Positions 1-7,180 of a DNA stretch of 26,819 nucleotides are shown here, piece by piece. This DNA is from DATMXS01 sp050260275 (GTDB taxonomy: Bacteria; Acidobacteriota; Terriglobia; Bryobacterales; Bryobacteraceae). Position 1 is the stretch's first letter, and each line of letters starts with the position of its first letter. Location: contig JBLNBX010000202.1 of the NCBI GenBank assembly GCA_050260275.1, positions 1 through 26,819 on the forward strand. Direction: 5' to 3'. The translations under genes and the position numbers were made by a program. The notes under the pieces were generated by a model. The model was given only the letters and a program-made list of their open reading frames with translations, ran no database searches and was not told the origin of the DNA.

Positions 1-1
1 C

Positions 2-277
2 GGGCGTCCCCGGCGGCTCCCCGGCGACTCGGGCAACATGGGCACCGCGACCTCGGGCGTCTCCAGCGCGACATCAACCATTCAAACCAGCGGACCCCGG
101 ACGGAAGACCCGCTGCTCGCGCTGCTCGAGAAGAAGGTGCTGCCGGAGGTGGAGACGGAGAAGCCCATCTCGGGGCTGCTCTATTTCCTGCTCGAAGGAA
201 AGCACAAGGACAAGCACCTGGCGCTCCAGTATAGGGGCCCGGGGGGCAGGCTCGTCCTCGAGTTCAAGAAGAAGTAG
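2..277 (+). CDS. Hypothetical protein, C-terminal part (5' end outside window)
   Basis: The reading frame is open from the first bases of the window to a TAG stop, so this is probably the C-terminus of a longer protein. An internal ATG at 38 would give 79 residues, but I see no ribosome-binding site for it. The visible protein has a low-complexity Ser/Thr/Gly stretch followed by a compact domain with the segment SGLLYFLLEGKHKDKH and a basic end (LEFKKK). Hydrophobic residues alternate in the last 40 residues, which suggests a beta-rich fold. I do not recognise the family and assign no function. It is convergent with RNase J, 6 nt away. Confidence 0.6.
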   Translation, partial: GRPRRLPGDSGNMGTATSGVSSATSTIQTSGPRTEDPLLALLEKKVLPEVETEKPISGLLYFLLEGKHKDKHLALQYRGPGGRLVLEFKKK

Positions 278-283
278 GCCGCG

Positions 284-1954
284 TCAGACCTCGAGAATCA
301 CCGGCATGATGAGCGGGTGCCGGGATGTCTCTTTGTTGAGGAAGCGCTTCAGATCGGTCCGGATCTTCTCCTTCATCACGCCCCAGTCGGTGCGTTCCGC
401 CGGGTTGGAGGATGCGAGCGTTCGCGCCACGACACCCCGCGCGAGCTGCATGAGCTCCGAGCCGTCCTGTTCGGAGATGAACCCTCGCGAGACGATCTCG
501 GGCAGGCCCTCCGCCTTTCCGGTGAGCTTATCGATGGTGATGATGGGTAGCAGGAAACCCTCCTCGGAGAGGTGGCGGCGGTCGCGGATGACGATCTCCT
601 CGACGACGTCATCGAGCGCTCCCGAGTCGATGCAGACGCGGCCAACGGGAACCCGCTCTCCCTTGCGCGCGCCGAACTCATCGATCTCCAGTGTCTGGCC
701 GGTTTCGAGGATGAAGGTGTCCTCGAGGCCGGCGTGCTTGAGGTGCTGCGCGAGAGCGGCGTTCTTGGCCAACTGCCGGTACTCGCCGTGAATCGGCATA
801 AAGTACTTCGGCCGGATGAGGTTAAGCAGCAGCTTGCACTCCTCCGCGCTGGCGTGTCCGGATACGTGCACCGGCGGGTTCATGTCGCCATAGATGACAT
901 CCGCGCCGCGCTTGGCGAGGTGGTTCATCATGCGGAAGATGGCCTTCTCGTTGCCGGGGATGATGCGGGAGCTGAGCGCCACCGTGTCGCCGCGGTCGAT
1001 GGAAAGGTGCTTGTGGCTGTCCACGGCGATGCGCGAGAGCGCGGACATAGGCTCACCCTGGCTGCCCGAAACGACCGCGAGCATGCGCGAGGGCGGCACG
1101 TCCATGATGTCCTGAGGCCGCACGAGCAGGCCGTCGGGGATGGTCAGAAGGCCGAGGTTGTGTGCGATCTCGGTGGTGCTCATCATGCTGCGGCCGATGA
1201 AGGCCACCTTGCGGCCGTACTCGGCGCCGAGTTCGACAATCTGCTGCAGCCTGTGTATCGAAGAGCTGAAGCAGGAGATGACCACACGCCCCTGCGCACG
1301 CATGATGATCTCCTCGAGCCGGGGGCGGACGGCGCGCTCGCTCCCGGTGAAACCGGGGCGGTCGGAGTTGGTGGAGTCCGACATTAGCAGGAGAACGCCT
1401 CGGCGGCCGTAGTCGGCCAGCGTGTGCAGGTCGAAGAGGAGGTTATCGGTGGGCGTAGGGTCGACTTTGAAGTCCCCGGAGTGTATGACCACGCCGGCGG
1501 GCGTCGTGATAGCCAGGCAAAGCGCACTCACGATGGAGTGCGTGACGTGTATGAACTCAATAACGAAGGGGCCGAGTTCAAGCTTCTGGCGGGGCTGAAC
1601 CGTGTTGAGTTTGGCGCGTTCGAGCAGGTCGTGCTCTTCCAGGCGCCGCTCGACGAGCGCCAGCGTGAAGGCGGTGCCGTAGATGGGCACGTCGAGTTGC
1701 GAGAGCAGGAACGGCACTCCTCCGATATGGTCCTCGTGCCCATGGGTGAGGATAAGGCCGCGGACGTACTCACGGTTCTCGGTGAGATAAGCGAAGTCCG
1801 GCGTGACTATGTCGATGCCGCACATCTCCGCGTCGGGGAACATCATGCCGGCGTCGATCACGATAATGTCGTCGCCGTAGCGGAGGGCCATGGAGTTCAT
1901 CCCGAACTCGCCCAGCCCACCGAGGGGAATCACTTGCAGTTTCCGGTCAGACAC
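284..1954 (-). CDS. rnj: Ribonuclease J (beta-CASP metallo-beta-lactamase RNase)
   Basis: This 556-residue protein has the usual length and layout of RNase J, which combines 5'-3' exonuclease and endonuclease activity in RNA processing and decay. The metallo-beta-lactamase zinc motif HGHEDH is at residues 71-76, followed by HSGDFKVDPTP. The beta-CASP insert contains SCFSSSIHRLQQIV. Further conserved segments are SGSQGEP, VSGHAS and PIHGEYRQL, and the RNase J C-terminal domain is present, so the gene looks complete. The start is a GTG with no Shine-Dalgarno sequence; a TAGAAT hexamer lies 7 nt upstream, suggesting a leaderless message. It stands alone, with 173 nt to the next gene upstream. 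Family assignment is secure; whether it is J1-like or J2-like is not resolved. Confidence 0.96.
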   Translation of the reverse strand: MSDRKLQVIPLGGLGEFGMNSMALRYGDDIIVIDAGMMFPDAEMCGIDIVTPDFAYLTENREYVRGLILTHGHEDHIGGVPFLLSQLDVPIYGTAFTLALVERRLEEHDLLERAKLNTVQPRQKLELGPFVIEFIHVTHSIVSALCLAITTPAGVVIHSGDFKVDPTPTDNLLFDLHTLADYGRRGVLLLMSDSTNSDRPGFTGSERAVRPRLEEIIMRAQGRVVISCFSSSIHRLQQIVELGAEYGRKVAFIGRSMMSTTEIAHNLGLLTIPDGLLVRPQDIMDVPPSRMLAVVSGSQGEPMSALSRIAVDSHKHLSIDRGDTVALSSRIIPGNEKAIFRMMNHLAKRGADVIYGDMNPPVHVSGHASAEECKLLLNLIRPKYFMPIHGEYRQLAKNAALAQHLKHAGLEDTFILETGQTLEIDEFGARKGERVPVGRVCIDSGALDDVVEEIVIRDRRHLSEEGFLLPIITIDKLTGKAEGLPEIVSRGFISEQDGSELMQLARGVVARTLASSNPAERTDWGVMKEKIRTDLKRFLNKETSRHPLIMPVILEV

Positions 1955-1961
1955 TGCTTTT

Positions 1962-1967
1962 ATTCTA
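1962..1967 (-). promoter_or_regulatory. Candidate -10 element of a leaderless promoter, rnj
   Basis: On the minus strand TAGAAT, preceded by CCG, sits exactly 7 nt before the GTG of rnj (1954-1952). A -10 box here would start transcription at or next to the G of GTG. No Shine-Dalgarno sequence is visible and no good -35 is found. The same hexamer at the same spacing precedes the gene at 7181. Confidence 0.5.
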
Positions 1968-2127
1968 CGGAAGAAAAAGGGCTTGACTATCCAGAACTGA
2001 GCCGGTCTCGATCCCGCTCCGGGCGCGGAGTGGCTCGGGTTCGGGCGTCCTTCGGCCCGGCGCCTGCACTAGTGTCGCCGCTTGCCCGCGGCCGCTCTGG
2101 TTGCGTCCTGCGGGCGTTGCGATGGTT
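1968..2127. other. Intergenic region between rnj and pruA, no gene seen
   Basis: GC-rich spacer with no convincing ORF or RNA gene. A short inverted repeat (GCGAT and ATCGC around a 6-nt loop, about 2114-2129) spans the pruA stop codon. It could weakly terminate pruA transcription, but it has no T-tract. Confidence 0.35.
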
Positions 2128-3714
2128 CTATCGCACCTTCTCAGCTATCGACTTAGCCTGCAGGAATAGCAGCAGGTAGTCGGGGCCGCCGGCCTTCGAG
2201 TCAGTGCCGGACATATTGAAGCCGCCGAACGGATGGGCGCCGACCATCGCTCCTGTGCACTTCCTGTTGAAGTAGAGGTTTCCGACGAAGAACTCGCGGC
2301 GCGCGCGCTCGATCTTCTCGCGATTGCGCGTGTACACGGCGCCGGTGAGGCCGTACTCGCAGCAGTTGGCGAGACGGAGCGCGTCCTCGAAGTCCCGGGC
2401 CTTCGTAACGGCGAGCACCGGGCCGAAAATCTCCTCCCGGAAGAGCCTGGCGTTCTCGGGAACGTCGGCAAACACCGTCGGTTGGATGAAGTAACCTTCG
2501 CCCTCGGCCGGGCCGCCGCCAGCGACGAGGCGGCCCTCATTCCGGCCGGTTTCGATATAGCCGAGGATGGAGTTCCGCGCCCTCTCGTTGATGACCGGCC
2601 CCATGTAGTTGCCGGGATCGTCTGAGGGTCCCACCTTTATCTCCTTAACGCGCTCGGCCAGCTTCGCCAGGAAGTCGTCGTAAACGGCTTCATCGACGAT
2701 CGCGCGCGAGCAGGCGGAACACTTCTGGCCCTGGTAGCCGAAGGCCGAGACGAGCACGCCCTGGACGGCTTCGTCGAGGTCGGCCTCGCGGTCCACGATG
2801 ATGGCGTCCTTGCCGCCCATCTCTGCGACGACGCGCTTGATCCACACCTGGCCGGGCTGCGGCTTAGCAGCGAGCTCGTTCACGCGCAGGCCCACAGCCT
2901 TCGAGCCGGTGAACGACACAAAACGCGTCTTCGGATGCAACACGAGCGTATCGCCTACCTCAGCGCCGGAGCCCGTAAGCAGGCAGAAACTCCTGGCCGG
3001 GAAGCCGGCCTCGCGCAGCACCTCCGCGAACTTCGCGGCGATGGTGGGCGTGTCGCTCGAAGGTTTCAGCACCACTGTGTTGCCGGTGACGAGCGCGGCG
3101 GTGGTCATGCCAACGAGGATGGCGAGCGGGAAGTTCCACGGCGGGATGACGATTCCGACGCCGAGCGGCAGGTACTCGATGTTGTCGCGCTCGCCGGGTA
3201 GCTGCACCTCGGCGGGCCGCGGCCCGGCGTAGCGCATCATCTGGCGGGCGTAATATTCACAAAAATCTATGGCCTCGGATACATCGGCCTCGGCTTCGAG
3301 CCAAGTCTTGCCGGCCTCGTAAACCAGCCAGGCGTCGAACTCCAGCTTCCGGCGGCGCAGGATAGCGGCCGCGCGGAAGAGCATATCGATGCGTTCGTGC
3401 GGAGGCGTGCGGCACCACTCCGGGAAGAACGCGTATGCGTCCTCGACGGCGCGCGCGGCAAGCTCGCTGCCGGCTTTTTGATGAATGCCGACGACTTCAC
3501 TCGGGCGCGAGGGATTGCGCGATTCGATCTTCAGTGTTGTGCGGACGGGCTCGCCGCCGACGATAGTGTCGTACTCGCGGCCGAATTGGGCGCGGACGGC
3601 TGCAAGCGCCTGCTCCATGGCCCGCCGGTTTTCGGGGAGCGAAAAATCCGTGTAAGGCTCGTTGCGGAACTCCGGCACACTTCCGCCCGCGCCCGAACGC
3701 TCGGATGTCGTCAT
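2128..3714 (-). CDS. pruA: L-glutamate gamma-semialdehyde (1-pyrroline-5-carboxylate) dehydrogenase, RocA type
   Basis: This 528-residue NAD-dependent aldehyde dehydrogenase oxidises glutamate-5-semialdehyde to glutamate, the second step of proline degradation and the last of arginine/ornithine degradation. Length and sequence fit the monofunctional RocA/PruA group. Visible features are the PPWNFPLAI segment (about 191-199), the cofactor-loop SFTGSKAVG (268-275), the general base Glu298 in AEMGGKDAI and the catalytic Cys332 in GQKCSACSR. Near the end, HPFGGFNMSGTDSKAGG is typical of this subgroup. The proline dehydrogenase partner (PutA N-domain or PutB) is not in the window. The ATG is preceded directly by two GTATAC copies, which supply a -10-like TATACA 7 nt upstream and only a weak AGG as ribosome-binding site. 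Confidence 0.93.
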   Translation of the reverse strand: MTTSERSGAGGSVPEFRNEPYTDFSLPENRRAMEQALAAVRAQFGREYDTIVGGEPVRTTLKIESRNPSRPSEVVGIHQKAGSELAARAVEDAYAFFPEWCRTPPHERIDMLFRAAAILRRRKLEFDAWLVYEAGKTWLEAEADVSEAIDFCEYYARQMMRYAGPRPAEVQLPGERDNIEYLPLGVGIVIPPWNFPLAILVGMTTAALVTGNTVVLKPSSDTPTIAAKFAEVLREAGFPARSFCLLTGSGAEVGDTLVLHPKTRFVSFTGSKAVGLRVNELAAKPQPGQVWIKRVVAEMGGKDAIIVDREADLDEAVQGVLVSAFGYQGQKCSACSRAIVDEAVYDDFLAKLAERVKEIKVGPSDDPGNYMGPVINERARNSILGYIETGRNEGRLVAGGGPAEGEGYFIQPTVFADVPENARLFREEIFGPVLAVTKARDFEDALRLANCCEYGLTGAVYTRNREKIERARREFFVGNLYFNRKCTGAMVGAHPFGGFNMSGTDSKAGGPDYLLLFLQAKSIAEKVR

Positions 3715-3728
3715 GTATACCTGTATAC
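3715..3728 (-). promoter_or_regulatory. Duplicated GTATAC palindrome at the pruA start; candidate -10 or operator
   Basis: The sequence GTATAC-CT-GTATAC abuts the pruA ATG. Each half is a perfect 6-bp palindrome. On the minus strand the distal copy contains TATACA (3727-3722) with 7 nt to the ATG, the same geometry as the TAGAAT elements elsewhere in the window. It may be a -10 box for a leaderless message, an operator, or both. Confidence 0.35.
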
Positions 3729-3757
3729 CGCGCGGCTTTCACAGGCCGGCGTGCAGC

Positions 3758-4081
3758 CTAGCGCATCACAAACTTGCGGCCGCGCTCTATGGCATCAGCG
3801 GCCTCAGAGGCGACCTCGGCGGTCTTCTTGTACACCTGGCGTCCCGCGTCCAGCACTGAATCGTAGGCTTCGCGGCCCGCGCCGGACACGGTTTCGTAGA
3901 CCTCGCGAACGGACTCGCCGGCCTCCGAGATGGCTTCGCGAGCATCGCCGGCCTTCTTGCGGATGAACCTGCGCGTGTCCTTGCCCTTCTTGGGCGCGTA
4001 CAGCAACGCAACGCCCGCACCCACGGCTGCGCCGATGAGCAGCCAGATTATCCGGTTTGCACTACTGCGGTGATGTGACAT
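3758..4081 (-). CDS. YtxH-like small membrane protein
   Basis: A 107-residue protein with one N-terminal transmembrane helix (IIWLLIGAAVGAGVALLYAP), followed by the YtxH hallmark APKKGKDTRR and a long amphipathic helical tail rich in Ala, Glu, Lys and Val that is probably coiled coil. YtxH-domain proteins are often described as stress-associated, but their molecular role is unclear. I chose the ATG at 4081 because AAGGGGG lies 6 nt upstream and a -10-like TACAAT overlaps the earlier ATG at 4102, which would then lie upstream of the transcript. Starting at 4102 adds seven residues. It is divergent from the DUF2007 gene at 4148 and lies 43 nt upstream of pruA on the same strand. Confidence 0.8.
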   Translation of the reverse strand: MSHHRSSANRIIWLLIGAAVGAGVALLYAPKKGKDTRRFIRKKAGDAREAISEAGESVREVYETVSGAGREAYDSVLDAGRQVYKKTAEVASEAADAIERGRKFVMR

Positions 4082-4100
4082 AGACATCCCCCTTGTATTC

Positions 4101-4106
4101 ATTGTA
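4101..4106 (-). promoter_or_regulatory. Candidate -10 (TACAAT) for the YtxH gene
   Basis: TACAAT on the minus strand overlaps the ATG at 4102. A start about 7 nt downstream gives a short leader carrying AAGGGGG before the ATG at 4081. No convincing -35 is seen. Confidence 0.35.
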
Positions 4107-4135
4107 GAACCTTAATCCGCGCGGCACATCGCTGG

Positions 4136-4141
4136 TAACAT
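4136..4141 (+). promoter_or_regulatory. Candidate -10 (TAACAT) directly upstream of the DUF2007 gene
   Basis: TAACAT lies 6 nt before the ATG at 4148. The 6-nt gap is GGGGGC, which is too close to the start to act as a normal Shine-Dalgarno sequence. This could be a leaderless start, but the hexamer is a weaker match than TAGAAT. Confidence 0.3.
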
Positions 4142-4147
4142 GGGGGC

Positions 4148-4636
4148 ATGGCTGATGAGAACCTCGTTACCGTCTTCCGTTCCAGCGATGTCGACGCGGA
4201 GGAGCAGGCCGCCATTCTGCGAGACATGCTGGCCAACATCAACATAGCGGCGGAGGTTTTCGGTTCGCACGAGGGGGCTTACGAGGTGCGCGTTCGGCCC
4301 GAACAGGAGGAGGATGCCCGGCAGTTCATCGACACGCAGCGGGGTTTCAGGCCTGAAGACATGGACCTCTCGCACGAACTCGACATGGTGACGGTGTTCA
4401 GCTCTCAGGAGTACAACGCAGAGATGGTTGCGACTCAGATTCGCAGCATCCTGGAGGGGAACGACATCCCGTCGGTCCTGGTGAGCGGCTCGATGTTTCC
4501 CAGCCTGGAGTTCCAGGTGAGGGTGCCGCGCGATCGCGTCGACGACGCCCGCCGGGCCATCGCCGCGGCGGAGGAGGCCGGCCCATCGGCGGCCGAAGAA
4601 GCCGAGCGCGAGACGGAGCAGGGCGGGGGATTGTAG
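4148..4636 (+). CDS. Tandem DUF2007 (putative signal-transducing) protein
   Basis: A 162-residue soluble protein made of two copies of one small domain. Repeat 1 runs from VTVFRSSDVDAEEQAAIL (residue 7) to VRVRPEQEEDARQFI (about 62). Repeat 2 runs from VTVFSSQEYNAEM (about 81) to VRVPRDRVDDARRAI (about 140). Both share VTVF, an internal helix, and an alternating (Y/F)xVRV strand followed by a charged helix ending DARxxI. This matches the DUF2007/putative prokaryotic signal-transducing domain, a ferredoxin-like fold of unknown function. The C-terminus is Glu/Ala-rich and probably disordered. It is convergent with comEC, with 27 nt between them. Confidence 0.8.
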   Translation: MADENLVTVFRSSDVDAEEQAAILRDMLANINIAAEVFGSHEGAYEVRVRPEQEEDARQFIDTQRGFRPEDMDLSHELDMVTVFSSQEYNAEMVATQIRSILEGNDIPSVLVSGSMFPSLEFQVRVPRDRVDDARRAIAAAEEAGPSAAEEAERETEQGGGL

Positions 4637-4637
4637 T

Positions 4638-4652
4638 AGCCCCCCTGGGGCT
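4638..4652. terminator. Short hairpin between convergent DUF2007 gene and comEC
   Basis: AGCCCC and GGGGCT form a 6-bp stem around a 3-nt loop just after the DUF2007 stop. There is no T-tract, so it is only a possible weak bidirectional terminator. Confidence 0.3.
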
Positions 4653-4663
4653 CAAGTGGGGAG

Positions 4664-7060
4664 CTATCGGCGCGAGCGCCAGCGCCACGAGTCGAGCGAC
4701 AGGCGCCGGCCATCGCTCCGGACTGTGATGTAGCCCCACAAGTCCGTTCTTAGTACCCGCACTCCGGCGGCATCGAGGCGCGCGACGACACTCGGATGCG
4801 GGTTGCCGAACTGGTTCTCGAAACCCGCGGAAATAAAGGCGACCGCCGGGCGCACGGCGTCCAGGAACTCCTGAGTCGTCGAGGTGCGGCTGCCGTGGTG
4901 CGCGACCTTCAGCACGTCGGCACGGAGGGGCGCTGCGGAGGCAGCCAGTTGTCTTTCCACTTTGCGCTCGATATCGCCTGTCAGCAGCAATGAGTGCCGT
5001 CCGTGGCTGACGCGCAACACGAGGGAGTCGTTGTTCTCTCGCGCCTCGTCCTCGGGGGCGGCGAGGACCTGGAAACGCGCCCCGCCGAAAGTGAACTCCT
5101 CTCCGGCCTTGAAGCGGCCGGGCATCCAGATCTCGCGCGGGCGGAAGTTGGCGACTATGGCGGGGAGGCCGGCGGCGTGGTCGTCGTGATCGTGCGTGAT
5201 GGCGACGGCGTCGAGGCGGCGGATCGAACGGCTCCAGAGATATGGCGATACGACGTCCTCGCCGATATCGAGCGCAGGCTTCCGGGAGCGGCCATAGGCG
5301 GCGATGCCGCCGGTATCGACCAGCATCAACTTGCCATCGGGCAGCGCGAGGAACAGGCTTTCTCCCTGGCCCACGTCGATGGCGGTCAGTTCGAGCGTGT
5401 TGGGCGTGACGCGCGGCGGGAACGGATGCCAGATCACGACGCCGAGCAGCGCAGCCGACGCGGCCAGCAACGGCCAGCGCCGCGATACGGCGAAGAGCAG
5501 CAGCGTTGCGGCGAGGGCCGCGGCCAGCCAGAGGGGTGGATCGGGCACCCGCCAGGAGGTCTCCCACTGCACGTGCCATGCAGCCACCGCGCGCGCCGCG
5601 CCGAGCAGCGCCGCCGCGGCAGCCGCAACCCAATCCCACCCGGTGATGACCGCCGCGAAGCCGAGGGGCACCGTTAGCGATGTCAGCGGCACAACCAGCA
5701 CGTTTGCCGTCACGCCTGTGATGGAAACGCGGTGAAAGAAGATGGCCATCGGCAGCGCCAGCCCGAACTGCATCACGGCCGACACGGCGGCCAGCTCGTA
5801 AGCGTAGATAGCCGCGCGCAGGACCGCCTGCATGGCCGGCAGCCAGACGCGCTCCGGGATGTGTGTGAGCAGGCGCAGGGTCTCGGCCAACAGGCGCAGT
5901 TCGACCCGGAAATGTGCGGCGCGGGGTTCGAGGTGCAGATCGAGTTCCCGTTCGTTCAGATGACCGAGCGCGCGCGCGTAGGGCTGCGAGGTGCGCTCGA
6001 GAAGCGGCACCGCCAGGGCGCCCAGGACGGCAACCGAGAGAAATGAGAGCTGAAAACTGGAGTCGAAGAGCTGCTCCGGATCGGCGATAAGGAACGCGAG
6101 CGCAACCGCCGCAAGCAGGTTCAGCAGCCGCGTCTTCCGGAAGAAGAAACGGCCGGCGGCGAAGATCGTGCAGGCGGCGGCGGCCCGGAGCACCGGAGCT
6201 TCCGAGCCGCACACGAGCGCGTACAGCCACGCAACGGCGGAAGTGAGCGACGCCGCAAGCCAGGTGGGGCACGGAAACAGCCGGAGAAAGAACAGGAAGA
6301 TACTGACAACCACCGTAACGTGCAGGCCGGAGATGACCAGCGCGTGGTAGGTACCGGTGCGACGGAAATCGTCTATCCAGGCGCGTTCGATGCCGGCCCG
6401 CTGCCCCACGAGCAGGCCTTTCATCAGCGCCGTGTCCTGCCGACGGCCCGCGTAGAGGCGGTCGATGCGATCGAGCACCGCGCTGCGGATGGCGAAGATT
6501 GCAGCGGCGGCGCGAGAGCCGCACGAGCCCTCAAGCACGCGGACCGAATCGGCGCGGCCCGAAGCTGTCCAGTAGATGTTCCGGCGCGCGAGGTATCGCA
6601 CGTAGTCGAACGCGCCAGGGTTGCCGAAGTTGTGCACGTTGCGGATGCGGGCGTCGAGTTCCACGCGCTGGCCGTAGCGCAGCCGTGGAAGGTCATCGCC
6701 GTACAGGCTCACGCGGATGTTCGCGCCGGGTTCGAGTTCAAGAACGAACTGCTCGATCTCGTCGCTGAACGCGGGCGGCTCGACGATGCAGCCTGAGAGG
6801 ACGACAACTTCGCGGGCCTCGGCATCGAGCTCCGGGGGAGGGCCGGGCCGGCGGGCGGTCATCAGTAGCGCTCCCGCGGCGGCGAAGGCGAGAACACAGG
6901 CGGTGCGCCGAGTGCGTCCCGGAACGGCGGCGAGCGCGGCGAAAGCGGCAGTCGCCGCTGCCAGTTCGAGACAGCCGAACTCGACAAAGCGCGCTATCGC
7001 GATGCCGGCTGCAAGCGCGATGGCGGGAGGCAGTAGTGGATTCGACAAGCGCTTCGGCAC
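4664..7060 (-). CDS. comEC: ComEC/Rec2 family DNA-uptake channel protein
   Basis: A 798-residue polytopic inner-membrane protein. ComEC carries single-stranded DNA into the cytoplasm during natural transformation. In order are N-terminal membrane helices, a DUF4131-type soluble domain containing NFGNPGAFDYVRYL (about 145-158), the competence membrane domain with ALVISGLHVTVV (about 240-251) and many helices, and a C-terminal metallo-beta-lactamase domain with DVGQGES (about 562), THDHDDH (about 622-628) and VAHHGSRTS. The GTG at 7060 is preferred because GGGAG lies 5 nt upstream; a GTG at 7102 would add 14 residues. It stands alone and is divergent from the acid-sugar kinase. Pilus genes also lie in this window, consistent with a DNA-uptake pathway, but no ComEA or DprA is present. 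Confidence 0.92.
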   Translation of the reverse strand: MPKRLSNPLLPPAIALAAGIAIARFVEFGCLELAAATAAFAALAAVPGRTRRTACVLAFAAAGALLMTARRPGPPPELDAEAREVVVLSGCIVEPPAFSDEIEQFVLELEPGANIRVSLYGDDLPRLRYGQRVELDARIRNVHNFGNPGAFDYVRYLARRNIYWTASGRADSVRVLEGSCGSRAAAAIFAIRSAVLDRIDRLYAGRRQDTALMKGLLVGQRAGIERAWIDDFRRTGTYHALVISGLHVTVVVSIFLFFLRLFPCPTWLAASLTSAVAWLYALVCGSEAPVLRAAAACTIFAAGRFFFRKTRLLNLLAAVALAFLIADPEQLFDSSFQLSFLSVAVLGALAVPLLERTSQPYARALGHLNERELDLHLEPRAAHFRVELRLLAETLRLLTHIPERVWLPAMQAVLRAAIYAYELAAVSAVMQFGLALPMAIFFHRVSITGVTANVLVVPLTSLTVPLGFAAVITGWDWVAAAAAALLGAARAVAAWHVQWETSWRVPDPPLWLAAALAATLLLFAVSRRWPLLAASAALLGVVIWHPFPPRVTPNTLELTAIDVGQGESLFLALPDGKLMLVDTGGIAAYGRSRKPALDIGEDVVSPYLWSRSIRRLDAVAITHDHDDHAAGLPAIVANFRPREIWMPGRFKAGEEFTFGGARFQVLAAPEDEARENNDSLVLRVSHGRHSLLLTGDIERKVERQLAASAAPLRADVLKVAHHGSRTSTTQEFLDAVRPAVAFISAGFENQFGNPHPSVVARLDAAGVRVLRTDLWGYITVRSDGRRLSLDSWRWRSRR

Positions 7061-7167
7061 GGGCTCTCCCAGAACTAGTGCGCCGGAGGAGCCGGCAATC
7101 ACAGGCGAATACCGCGTGTGCCCGCCATAGCAGAAGCCAGAAATCCGCGCACGCAGGGTTGGTCCGG

Positions 7168-7173
7168 TAGAAT
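7168..7173 (+). promoter_or_regulatory. Candidate -10 element of a leaderless promoter, acid-sugar kinase
   Basis: TAGAAT preceded by CCGG lies 7 nt before the GTG at 7181. The intervening 7 nt (TACTCGC) contain no ribosome-binding site. It has the same hexamer and spacing as at rnj. Confidence 0.5.
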
Positions 7174-7180
7174 TACTCGC

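Noticed and set aside
572..1387. 271-codon open frame antisense to rnj
   Set aside because: Compositional shadow; RNase J motifs on the minus strand account for this region.
4398..6524. Long (708-codon) open frame on the minus strand, overlapping comEC
   Set aside because: Extremely rich in Arg, Pro and Ala with no domain, and it lies in a shifted frame of comEC, which has clear motifs. It is a GC-driven shadow frame.
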